The notes under the pieces: generated by a model
Database searches by the model: none
The model's input: the letters and a program-made list of their open reading frames with translations, nothing else
Told to the model about the DNA's origin: nothing
Assembly (NCBI GenBank): GCA_029990175.1
Contig: JARKIP010000023.1
Span: 25,005,501 to 25,069,500, forward strand
From: Petunia secreta
Taxonomy: Eukaryota; Streptophyta; Magnoliopsida; Solanales; Solanaceae
DNA: 64,000 nucleotides
Direction of reading: 5' to 3'
Shown: piece after piece, positions 24,050 through 35,546 of the stretch
Layout of the letters: each line of letters starts with the position of its first letter
How positions within the stretch are numbered: position 1 is the first letter of the stretch
Translations under genes and position numbers: made by a program

Positions 24050-24970
24050 GAGAAGGAGGAGAAGTGGGAGATGAGTTTTCTAGAGAGAGAAAGTGTGAAT
24101 GTGAAATAATTGTAGAAAAATGATTAAGGGGTTGAAGGAAAAATATTTTTAAAAGTACTCAAAAGTATTTATACTTTAAAGACCATAAAAAAATAGCTCA
24201 TCAAATAAAGAACATACACTGAAATGCTCATTCCGCATTACAAATGATATGAAGTCGCATCTCAAATCATGTGGTTAAAATGCGAAATAAATCTTCGCAA
24301 GGGTTATATCTTCTGAGAGTTATTAGTAAAGCAGGAGACACTAGTATAAAAATATTTGTTTTTGCCCTTTCTTATGGTTTTATTGTAGCTACTCCCTAAA
24401 CAAAATATTTGGCTATTCTTTTCTTTTTTCTTCTTTAATAGTGGTATTGTTGCCGGTAAAAGCCTTTGCGGACTTGCTTCCTTGACCCCTAACCATAAGC
24501 TTTCCCTTCCTCTTTCTCCCTCTCAATGAAGTGGAATTTAACAAAAGAAAAATGGTTAGATTACTTTCATGGGCAGGGCTGAAGTCACACTTTTAATCTA
24601 ATTAATGATTAAATGTTGTATATATTTTGAATAATAAAAGGTTAACGATCTTTCTTGTCTTGCTGATCAAACTATTTTTCTCTTTTTTGGGTGTTTCCTT
24701 TGTGCCTTTTTACCTTTTCTGTGATAATTTTTATGCAAGTAACGAGAAAGCAAGTTTAGTTTTTATAGGATTTTAATTAAAACAAACAAAAAATAGAATC
24801 AATTAACAAATAAATTACATTAAATATTACAATTTCATCATAACTGGTTGAATGTTCTTGCATAGTAGATGGAAGGAAATTAAACAAGATGTTGACAAAT
24901 TAATGACAAAAAAGAGAAAATAGAATTACACGCATGCACCATCTCACGTTTTTATCTTGAAAGAAAGAAT
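24050..24970. other. AT-rich region downstream of the O-methyltransferase pseudogene
   Basis: No ORF, RNA gene or clear repeat was recognised. Lies between the Copia fragment and the stop codon of the methyltransferase, so it would include its 3' UTR and terminator. No polyadenylation signal could be assigned with confidence. Confidence 0.4.
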
Positions 24971-25426
24971 TCAAGGATAGAGCTCAATGAGAAACCTTGA
25001 ACCTAGTGCATGAGTTATTTTGTAGTCACTGAAACCAGCTGCCCAAAAGAGCTTCTCCCATTCAGTTTTGTTTCTCTCCTTGCTGCCAAAATTCACCATC
25101 ATTACCATGTCTAGGTAAATTTGTGCTTTGACAAATTCAGATTCTAACCCTGGGTAGCCCATGACAATGTCAATGATGATAACTTTTCCACCTTCTTCTC
25201 TTCGTGGTATTGCCTCTTTGCATTTTTTAATATATGGACACATTGTTCGTCGCTCCAATCATGTAATATCCACTGTTCAAAGGATAAGATTAAGTTCATA
25301 GAAGTGACTAAGAACAACATTTTCCATAAACCTACATGTGACTCTAAACTACCATTTATTTATCCTTCAAATGTCCTGTTGATTGGAGTAGTAATCAAGA
25401 GTAGATTTGAAAACAATAGCAGCAGC

Positions 25427-25466
<40 letters not shown>
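25427..25466. repeat. (AAT)n microsatellite
   Basis: About 13 uninterrupted AAT units inside the methyltransferase intron. Confidence 0.95.
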
Positions 25467-25954
25467 GTTACATATTGTTTTTAATAAATCAAATATTTTG
25501 AATCAAATCCTCTTTATTAAAGCAACAATTGAGATCGGGTAGTCACGTGCAATAACAAGTACAATGCTCCAACATAACGCTGCTTTAAATTATCCACTAC
25601 CTATGTAGACTTTAAAACGACAAATTAATTTAATCATTCAGCAACAAAACAAATAACTCAATTACAATCTAGATAAGATAATACTCTTTTTATACGAGTA
25701 AATGTAAAACGTGTATGTAAATTACAGAACTACATATGACCATACTATCAAGCAAATGCTTTCTGGTCTAACTTATGTGGCACTGATTAATATTTCCTAC
25801 TTTACCCTTATGAAATTTTCTAAATGTCATAGGAATATTGTAGCATGTTTCAGTAAATTACAAAAGTGTTCATTTATTTTTTAAACTCCAAACCTAGTCA
25901 AGTTATGCCATTTAAAATAAAACAGGTAAATTTACACCACTAGACAACCCTAAT

Positions 25955-27008
<1,054 letters not shown>

Positions 27009-28093
27009 GTCCGATTAAAACAAAGGGACGAACAATATTTATAACTAAATATAATGGTAAAAATTTATCTGCCCTCAGCCGCACCAAACTATGATTTTGC
27101 ATGGAACCAAATAATATAATTAACACGGGGATGCATAGACACACAATTTTTCACTAAGTGGCATAAGAAAAATGTGTAACTAATGAAAATTAAGGTTCAT
27201 TGGAATGAATTACCTTAAGTAAGACAGCATTAGCCGGGGGAATCTTTTCAAACATATCACCTGCAATAAACTTCAAGTTATCGCTTCCATGCAAGTTAGC
27301 TACAACCTGTGGGCGATCAAATACGAAGCATTCCAATTCTGGGAAGGATTTAGCGATGGCCTTGGCAATAGTCCCCGTTCCCCCACCGACATCCACCAAC
27401 GTTGTCAATCCCTCAAACGCATGCTTACACTTATCCAACATCACCTTGGCGACCAATATTGAATCTACAGCCATGTTTTCGTTAAATGCATCCCCCGAAC
27501 TGGGTTGTCTAGTAAAAAAATCCCAGAAATTCTCCCTGTACGCAGTAAAAAAAGGAGTTGATTCCTCATTCTTGAACCAATCACCCATAGATGACCATGC
27601 TTTCAGGAGATAAAGATCATAGGAATTGTTACGTGCTTTCAAGCGCCCAGTTATTTGTAGAAGGAGACAGGCTGGTGTAAGTGAGTAAGCTACTAATTCT
27701 TCTTGGTCTCACAGATCTGCTGGTTTTTGTTGGAGAAGGAGACCAGAATGAACTAAGGCATTGAGAAGCCTGGGGAGGTAGCAAGACTTAGAAGGGTTTA
27801 TAGGAAGAGCGGCTAGCATCTCGGGAAGAGTGATAGGTTTCCCATGTTTGTGGATGATATCTGGAATCCCCAATTGAGCTGCACACTGGATAAAAAACAC
27901 ATTTGTTGCGCACAACTGAAGGTTCCATACTTGCGCTTCAGCTCGAAGAAACTCTTCTGATGTAAGACTCTCAAAATCAGCCATGAAAACTAATTAATTA
28001 ACTCTCACAACTATGAATGGAATTGTATCTCGTTTGTTTAGCTATGTTTTTTCAAGTACAATTTGATGTGAATAGACGATCTCCAACGGATGA

Positions 28094-28100
28094 TATATAT
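28094..28100 (-). promoter_or_regulatory. Candidate TATA box of the O-methyltransferase pseudogene
   Basis: ATATATA on the minus strand lies ~110 bp upstream of the ATG at 27984 in otherwise mixed sequence, a plausible distance for a plant promoter with a short 5' UTR. Confidence 0.4.
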
Positions 28101-28249
28101 GCATAAACTGGTTATGCAAGAGTTAGGGTCTACGGAGGACTGGAATTAAATATCAAATCGTCTAGTGCACGTTCACGTATCAATTCATGTCCTGGCCACT
28201 TTGTCTTGGCTCTAATATAGGATATTAATGAGTTAACAATATTTCTTTT

Positions 28250-30640
28250 TGAAACGACCTCGGTTAGTCGTTTTGGAAGTTAGGACTCCGATTGGCGTGC
28301 CATTCGTAATGTCCATTAGGACATGTCTGTAAAATTTGAGCTAAATCAGACCTCGTTTGGTAGGCATCGGAAGAATGTTTCAGTTTTTATTATCAATAAA
28401 TATTAAAAAGAGATTTTCGAGCTTGGTTTTGGTGAATGAGCTCCGATTCGAAATCCGAAAGCGCCGTTAGGTTCGTATGATTATTTGTTACTTTTGTGAT
28501 TTTTCGAAAGTGAATTTCGATGTTGTTCGGCTAGTTTCCGCTAAAATGCCGAAAGTTAAATAATTTGATCTTTTTCTATTTAAATTTGCATATTAAGTTT
28601 CGGGAGTCCGATTTGATATCTGCCTTAGCAAGTGTGTTACATATATTTTGTATAACTGGTATGCAAAAGTTGGAATTATTTCGAGTATCATAGGGTACCA
28701 TTTTAATTTTCGTCACGAAAAGAAAATAAAAGAAAAAGAAAAAGACAAAAAAGGAAAGAAAAGGTGACCATGGGCGGTGACCCTTAGCTATCTTACAACT
28801 ACAGAACATAAAAATCGAACAGAAACAGAAAATGCAAAAGTTGACGCAGATAAAGAAAAATGCCAAAAAATGAGAAAAGAGCCGGAGAAAAGTAGGATTT
28901 TTACCCCCGAGACATCCAGGTAATGATCTTAATATATTATTTGAGTCTATTACGTGTGTTTGGATATATTTTAACGGTAAAACTTGGAATATTAAACATC
29001 GTTTTAGTAAGTTCAATTAATAGTTTAAAGGGTCAATTGGACCCCGATAATGAAATTGATTATATATTCGTACTCAGTGAGTTATGGGCAACATATAAAT
29101 GTAATTTATTTAGGGTTTGGTTATGTGACCTTAAACCCTGTATATAGGCCTGGCCTGCGTATTGCGTATACGAATAGGGTATCAGGTTCCTAACCGGATT
29201 GCCCTAAGATGTAGGGAATGAAGCCTTTAGCCTAATGTGATATATTTTTCTGCTTATTGAGCACAGCGGGATCGTTTGGCAATGAATTCAAAGAATAAAA
29301 CGGTTGTAGGGTAGCAGTGTTAACTTTGGAATGAGGTAAGTGTTTATATCCATTTCTTTGGAGGCACCTGGCCTCGTGGATTTTCTACTACGTGTTCCTT
29401 ACGTGTGTAGCTGCCGATAGGCGTACTCATTACGCCTTAGCTTTGGATTTACATTGTACATTATATGTTATGTCCTGTTGTTGGTATTGCATTGAGGATC
29501 TGAGCATGGTACTCTGGCTGTGAGTTGGCATCTACTTCCCGGCTATCGATTAGAGTCCCGCGCCAGTGAAGGGTTATTATTGCATCACATTGCATTCATA
29601 TGCATTATATGTCATTCATATGCATTACATTGCATATCATATTGGGTGCAGGAGTATTCCGCCCCAGGAGCAGGAGGATTCCGCTCCATTGTATCATATT
29701 GAGGATAGAAGGATTCCGCCCCAGGAGAGTGCAGGAGTATTCTGCCTCTGGTTTACATTTTATCAGGTGCAGGAGTATTCCGCCTCTGTTTTATATTATA
29801 TCGGGTGCATGATTATTCCGCCCCAGGAGCAGGAGTATTCCGCTCCAGTTGGTTATCAGATTGGGTTCCCCTCGAATGCAGGAGTATTCCGCTTCGGGAT
29901 GGGATGACGGACACATGTGACCCTTTGCATCAGATTTCATTTCATTTCATTTCTTTTCATACCATTGTGCAGACTTGTGGTACATAACTTCTGTTCTGCT
30001 TATACGTGCATTGCTTATTTTTTGATATGTTTCCGGCTCGTATTCCTGGCTGAGTTTATGGTTTCATACGTGTTTCCGGTTACTATCTGGCTCCGCCTTT
30101 TTATAATTTAAATAAGAGAAATTTGGTTTATCTATTTCTTCTCCTTGGCTAGCTATCCTATTCTTTGAGGTGGCTAGTTTGCCCCACTTATTGAGTCCTT
30201 TAGACTCACCCTTGTTTGTTGTTTGTTTCTTGTCTATCTATTTCGTTTCAGCAGGTTCGCTCCATGACTGAGTTCGCCACGTTGTTCAGGAGCGAAGACG
30301 ACTTCAGCTGTCAGGGTGAGCCAGCTTTATTCCGAATGGCCACCAGTTTATTGTTTATTATTTCAGTTGCATTTTGCTCCCTTCAAGAAGTATCTGTTTT
30401 CTTTGTACTCTTAGATGTCTAGTCTGGATAACCGTAAACCTAGTTTGTTGGGTAGTCAGCTGTAATTTTTTTTTGTACAGCTTGGAGGTATCAGCATGTC
30501 TGTGCTTTTTTCTAAGTCTTGTTATTATTTATGAATTGAATTATATTTATTTTTCTAATTGAATTGGTAAGGATCGCCCGACGGGTTTAGGACAGTATGT
30601 CGGGTGCCCGCACGGCCTAACCGGATTTTGGGTCGTGTCA
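28250..30640 (+). repeat. Tekay solo LTR with perfect 5-bp target duplication
   Basis: 2391 bp from TGAAACGACC to GGTCGTGTCA, flanked on both sides by CTTTT (28245-28249 and 30641-30645). No primer site or internal region adjoins it. It therefore arose from LTR-LTR recombination of an inserted element. It lies ~265 bp upstream of the methyltransferase start codon in the opposite orientation. Confidence 0.93.
29644..29897 (+). repeat. Hairpin array in the solo LTR (8 units)
   Basis: Core GCAGGAGTATTCCGC or close variants with arm pairs GGG/CCC, GGAG/CTCC, AGAG/CTCT and CGAA/TTCG. One unit keeps the GGAT variant of the loop. Confidence 0.8.
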
Positions 30641-30645
30641 CTTTT

Positions 30646-31716
30646 CTATCAGGAATCTTTTTTATTTTGTTCCTATCTTCAATACCAAATTTTTTGGATG
30701 TAATGATTTCTAAGTATGGTCATATACAAGGTCCGGTAGAATAGTTCTTTGGCAATGGATTGGAAGAGTTTCGTTTGTTGCCTATTTCGCCATAATCATT
30801 GAGTATACAAGGAAGGAAATGATCCAACAAGGCGTATCTCTCTTCCTTCGCGCGTATGTCCAACCGTGATACATCTTGAAATGTTTGTTGGATTCAATTA
30901 GCCTGATGATTAAATGTCATTGTTGACTTTACATAATATGGAAAAGGTTTCGTTCTCTTCTCCTTAGTTCGTTCGGTAATATTTAAGCTGTTATCTTATC
31001 AATCAGAAACTAGCCAGATTTTCATACTCATCGAATGACGAGATGCATTGAATTAAACTTTTAAATGACATTATTACCGAGTTTTCTTATTTCAGTTGGC
31101 ATATGCTAATCTAAATGAGTTATTTTCATATTTTTTCGGTATGTTTTAGTATGTTGGATTTCAAAAGATGGGAGAGTCACAAAAATATATTTGAGTAGTA
31201 TAGATTAATGAAACTTTTATAAAGATTATGAAATCAATATCATATCATATTAACTTTTATTTAAGGATAGGGCAGCACGGTGACAGATACACAAGTTAAT
31301 CACTGTTTTCAGAATCTCATAAGTAAGTTAACTTTTTAATTATTTAATGCCTATATTATATCCTTGTAAAACCGACGTGTATATTTGCGCCATATCCAAG
31401 TTGAGTGATATTCTCCATAATAAGTACCTAAAGTCGACGGGTTGTAGGTAGAACTGAATTATAGCTGGCAACGATAGGGAATTCCAGCTCAAGGTAGCAA
31501 GTCCCATCCGTCCATCTGTGTGTTATAAACAGTCTCGCATGTCACGTTGGCTATCCTAAAAAAAGTTACAAAAACCCCCCATTACATCGCACGTAAGACT
31601 AAAAAAAAAACAGTAGCGACTCCCTAATTGAACTACGTTTGCATCATTACCCGATAAATGATTCTTCTATATTTTTCTAAGAGCACAAATAGGATGACCA
31701 GACTCATGAGATATAT
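30646..31716. other. AT-rich spacer without recognised genes
   Basis: Reading frames are short and closed. No transposon ends, RNA gene or known domain was recognised. Confidence 0.4.
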
Positions 31717-31718
31717 TA

Positions 31719-31908
31719 CTCCCTCCGGAGCTATTTATGTAACAGAAGAGTTTTAGAAAAAAATAATATTTTTAATATTTGTAGTATAAAATAAATCATA
31801 AATATTTATGTGGATATAAATCATCATGATACAAAATTTAGAAAGCTGCAATACTTTTTGAAACGAACTAATAAGAAATTGCTTCTACATAAACTGACAC
31901 AGTAAAAG
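31719..31908. mobile_element. MITE-like element with CTCCCTCCGG start
   Basis: Starts TACTCCCTCCGGAGC, the end typical of a widespread class of small plant MITEs, and closes with GAAACGAACTAATAAG...CATAAACTGACACAGTA, the usual interior-to-end order of that class with a decayed right terminus. TA is present at both borders. Confidence 0.5.
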
Positions 31909-31910
31909 TA

Positions 31911-32371
31911 ATTATTTTGCTGGATGCTGCAATATACACTATAGCCATTTTAGTTCATTTTGTTCTTAGTTCTCCTTTTCGTGTGACATGTATTTTGTTT
32001 TTGGATCTAATCTATCTATTTAGGCCAGGGCCTCAAGCCCTAGCAAGCAAAGTCGGAACCGACTCTAATCAAATTATGTATGTGACCGAACCAAGCCAAG
32101 TTTGAGTCTAGTCAAACCAAGTTTTATTTCATATCGAGGCTGAGTCGAGCTCAACCAAATTTTACTATCATTTGAATTGATTGAACCTAAGCTGGGATTT
32201 TTATATTTGTATCCACATAGGCAATGTCTATAGTGGTTTTTTTAATTATATTCTAATAAAATATAAAATAGAATTGAATTATCTTTACTCTATGCTCATG
32301 CCTAAACAATATATCAAAAAAGATAATTGTTAGATAGTAGATTAAGAACATTGTAGCAATTTAGTATAATT
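31911..32371. other. Spacer without recognised genes
   Basis: A 62-codon frame at 31917-32105 has no recognisable domain or supporting signals. Nothing else was seen. Confidence 0.4.
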
Positions 32372-32386
32372 AACTCAAGTATGAAT

Positions 32387-32586
32387 GTGACCACCAAGTG
32401 ATGTGATGCAGTGGATGGGACTGCTCCTCCCTTAACCAGAGGTTTCGACTTTGAGCTCTAGGTATGGAAAAATCCTTGACAGAGAGCGCTTCCCCCCGAA
32501 TCAGGCCCTATGCGGCGCGAAACCGGATTAATCGGGGCTCCAATGAGGGTACCGAACACCGGATGGAAAATAAAATAAATAATTAA
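32387..32586 (+). mobile_element. SolS-like SINE with 15-bp target duplication
   Basis: A 200-bp unit flanked by AACTCAAGTATGAAT (32372-32386 and 32587-32601). It contains GAGGTTTCGACTT, a B-box-like RNA polymerase III promoter element, and the interior GCGCTTCCCCCCGAATC, ATTAATCGGGGCTCCAATG and GTACCGAACACCGGATGG, which is typical of Solanaceae SINEs. It ends in an A-rich tail (AAAATAAAATAAATAATTAA). SINEs are tRNA-derived, non-coding and copied by LINE enzymes. Confidence 0.9.
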
Positions 32587-32601
32587 AACTCAAGTATGAA
32601 T

Positions 32602-33201
32602 CTGTAAAAAATCATATTCATGATAAATTGTTTGATTAAGAAAAGATGTAAAAACAATGTAATTTAATAATATATGTAGAAATAAGGTTGATGTAATGTA
32701 AAAATAAATTTTTATAGCTATACAATAATATCAAAGAATATGATTACATAACAATACTAATGGTAAGTTTTAAAATCACATCTTAAAATTAATACATCAC
32801 AATGAATACAATAATTATTAATTTTATCAAGTTAATAATTTAAATTCTTTAACTAAAATTATTAAGTGCATAATTATTTAACTAGGAGTCTCTCGGCGCA
32901 TGCTAAAGTCAAATATCTAACGTACACCCATCAGAAAGGCCTAACGCACGACAAAAGAAGGCTAGAATGAAGACTGAAATAGCAAATCCGAAGGTAATAG
33001 AAGCTAATTGGAAGGTCATATGATGATTAGGAAATGAGGGCTCCATACAGATGATATGTGGAAAAGTAAGTACTTAAACCCTATTGACAACAGAACTATG
33101 GCCACCATTATCACGCGCGATGAACATGACACCTCCACCAGTGGTGAGTTCAGCTGGAAACCAAACGATTTCACAGGTCCAAAAGTCGGGAATTAGCTTA
33201 A
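32602..33201. other. Spacer between SINE and CACTA element
   Basis: AT-rich to 32880, then more balanced DNA (32880-33201) of unknown origin that continues beyond the CACTA insertion at 34527. No gene was recognised. Confidence 0.4.
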
Positions 33202-33204
33202 TGA

Positions 33205-34523
33205 CACTACTAGAAAAACAGTAAATAGCTACAAAATGGCTCGCCAATCACATAGCGAGTGAGTTCCCTCTCCAATCTGTGTTTTACAGTAAAAAATAGT
33301 TAAAAAAATTAAATTAAAAAAATTGGTGACAGAATTCGTTCTCCAGTCAAAAAGTTAAAAAGGTGTCAGGTGCTGGCTAGGGTATTCCGTCGCCAATCAC
33401 CTGACATCTTTTTTAACTTTTTGATTAGAGATGGAATTCCATCTCCAAGCCTAACAAAATAATACATACTCTCCCTTTCCACCTATCTTTCTTTCAAATG
33501 TGAGATCACAAGACTTTTCTACTCCTACTCTTCATCTACAAAAAAGCATTTTTATCTCTTCTTCTCCATTACTAAATTTTTAAAAAGAAAAGCAAAACTT
33601 TTTCTTTTCTTACACAACTCTTCTTATACACCAATCTTGTTATGTTTCCTTAACAACCCCAAAACTTTTAACCAAAACCCCATCAACAAAATCATACAAT
33701 TTTCATAAAAACACGCGTTTTAATGTTGAAGGCTCGCGGGGTAAATGTGGAGATACAATGGGAATTAAAGTTGAAGATTCAAGTGAGCTAATTTACAACC
33801 CATTAAACAGAGAAGCTAAAAATTCAACAATAAAAATTGAAGATCACAAGGATGTTGAAGACTTGAACGTCAAAGTTGTACGAGACTTTGACTTAAATGT
33901 TGTCGATACTGGTTTTGATTTAAACAAATTTTCAGATGAAGAACAAGCTTTTGAGCAAGGCGGAGCGCAACAAACATTTATTACGATGATGTTTCAAATC
34001 TGGTTTCCCAAATATTTTTAAGGTAGTCTTAATGAATATCGTTCTGTTATATTTTTGTTGTTCTATGGCAATGAAGCTCAACAATATGGTCAGCTTTGAT
34101 GTAGATTTTTAGTTGTATGTTGAGAAAAATAATTAACATTGCAATACGAATCTTTCATTATGCTTGAATAGGTTGTATTACTATTTTAACACAATTTAAA
34201 TGGCTAATTTTGATTTTTGCTGCTTTGTATCCAGTTTTTAATATTTTTATTTAGTAGGATTAATATAGTTGCGAATGAATTCGGTCGCTAAACACTATCT
34301 GACACGCCGGCTACATTTTCGTTTGGCGACGGAATTTCCTCGCCAAACACTTTCAGACACACGAGCTACTTTTTTGTTTGGCGACAGTATACGGTTGCTG
34401 AAACTGTCAACGACGCGCCAAAAAGTGATGACATCGCAGCAACAGAATTCTCTCTCTGTACCCCATTTAGCTAGGGAATTCCGTCTCCAATCATTGTTGC
34501 AAAAGAGAGTATTTCTAGTAGTG
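33205..34523. mobile_element. Non-autonomous CACTA (En/Spm) element with TGA target duplication
   Basis: The ends are CACTACTAGAAA and, on the right, its complement TTTCTAGTAGTG, the hallmark of plant CACTA elements. The 3-bp duplication TGA lies at 33202-33204 and 34524-34526. Subterminal repeats of the form GGAATTCCRTCKCCAA recur in both orientations near both ends (for example 33380-33450 and 34275-34490). The 1.3-kb element has no transposase and would depend on an autonomous relative. Confidence 0.93.
33758..34021 (+). CDS. Hypothetical ORF inside the CACTA element
   Basis: 87 codons, acidic, starting MGIKVEDSSELIY and containing VRDFDLNVVDTGFDLNKFSDEEQ. No known domain was recognised; the DLN repeats superficially resemble EAR-type repression motifs, but that is weak. 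It is preceded by A/C-rich, 5'-UTR-like DNA and does not resemble CACTA transposase. It may be a captured host exon carried as cargo, or a chance frame in low-complexity DNA. Confidence 0.35.
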   Translation: MGIKVEDSSELIYNPLNREAKNSTIKIEDHKDVEDLNVKVVRDFDLNVVDTGFDLNKFSDEEQAFEQGGAQQTFITMMFQIWFPKYF

Positions 34524-34526
34524 TGA

Positions 34527-35546
34527 AGATGTAAAGTGCTTGGAGTCTACATCATTAACAAAGCTAGAACAATAGTAGAGCAACACCGAAAGGAATTGGA
34601 TCTAGCTCAGACAACGGAGAGAGCAAAATATGGAGCAACCTACTTTCCAGGAACACTACGAGGGCTATGAATCTTAGTTTTTTTTCCCAATTATAAAGGA
34701 AGGTGAAATGTGTTAGGTATATCGTTGATATTCCTTGGACCCAATCTCATATTTAATAATTTGAACATATTTTTGTGTTGGCCTAAATCTGATTAGGACA
34801 ATCAATCGATTGTATCAAAGTTGTAATTAACAAAATCAAGATAAGTAAAAATAGTGGAACAAGAATATGACCTTTTCTGGATTTATTTTTAATGCCTTTC
34901 CATGATTACAAAGTGGATATTTATATTTATGGCCATTACTTCCATGTTCATCATGGCCAACCCATGATCTCCCTCCTTAATACAACAATAATGGGCAACG
35001 GTTACGAAATTAATTGCACTAAAGCATAACGGCTTCTCTGAGGGCTGTATCAATCGCCTCGGGGAACCAAGCCTCTGCATGCCCGAGGCATGGACTTCAT
35101 CAAGTCTTGCCGATGCATCTTGCCTTTGGGTTCTCTCCTCGAGGAGTTAACACAACAAGCGTCCGTTGATGCTTGTCCCGAACCCTGGCCCGAGGCACGG
35201 TTAATTTTTCACCCAATACAGATAGTCTCTCCACTCCTCGATTAGTTGACAAAACTTACAAGGAGTGGAATGAATTTGAGCGGGAAGTCGTCGTGGCCGC
35301 ACGTGCACCATTAAGTTCGAAAATGGCAGTTGTCACTCCATATTCCCATCCATCAAACATGGCGTCTGTTGATTAGATGTGACCCTTCGTTCCTCCTTCC
35401 CCATGTAAACTCAATGATGGTTTTCATCCCTATATATAGCTCTACTTACTCTTCATCTTCTTCACTTTCACCTTCACTAACAACAGTAAACTTCTCCAAG
35501 CAATTTCTCTTCTTTGAAGAGAAAACATTCAATTTTTCTAAAAAAA
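34527..35546. other. Upstream region of the gypsy-type pseudogene
   Basis: No ORF with recognisable similarity. 35040-35200 repeats CCGAGGC/CCTCGGG motifs, and the last 120 bp look like a promoter plus leader: TATA-like box at 35431 and a CT-rich leader up to ATG 35547. It may be a 5' LTR starting near 34709 (TGTTAGGTAT), but no partner LTR was found. Confidence 0.4.
35431..35438 (+). promoter_or_regulatory. Candidate TATA box
   Basis: TATATATA-type box (CCCTATATATAGCTC context) 116 bp upstream of the first ATG of the gypsy-type pseudogene, followed by a CT-rich leader typical of plant 5' UTRs. Confidence 0.5.

Noticed and set aside
31917..32105. 62-codon hydrophobic frame, possibly a small membrane protein
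   Set aside because: No recognisable family, promoter or conserved context; overlaps AT-rich spacer DNA.
34709..35530. LTR of the gypsy-type gene starting TGTTAGGTAT
   Set aside because: No second copy, primer site or polypurine tract could be matched, so an LTR was not annotated.
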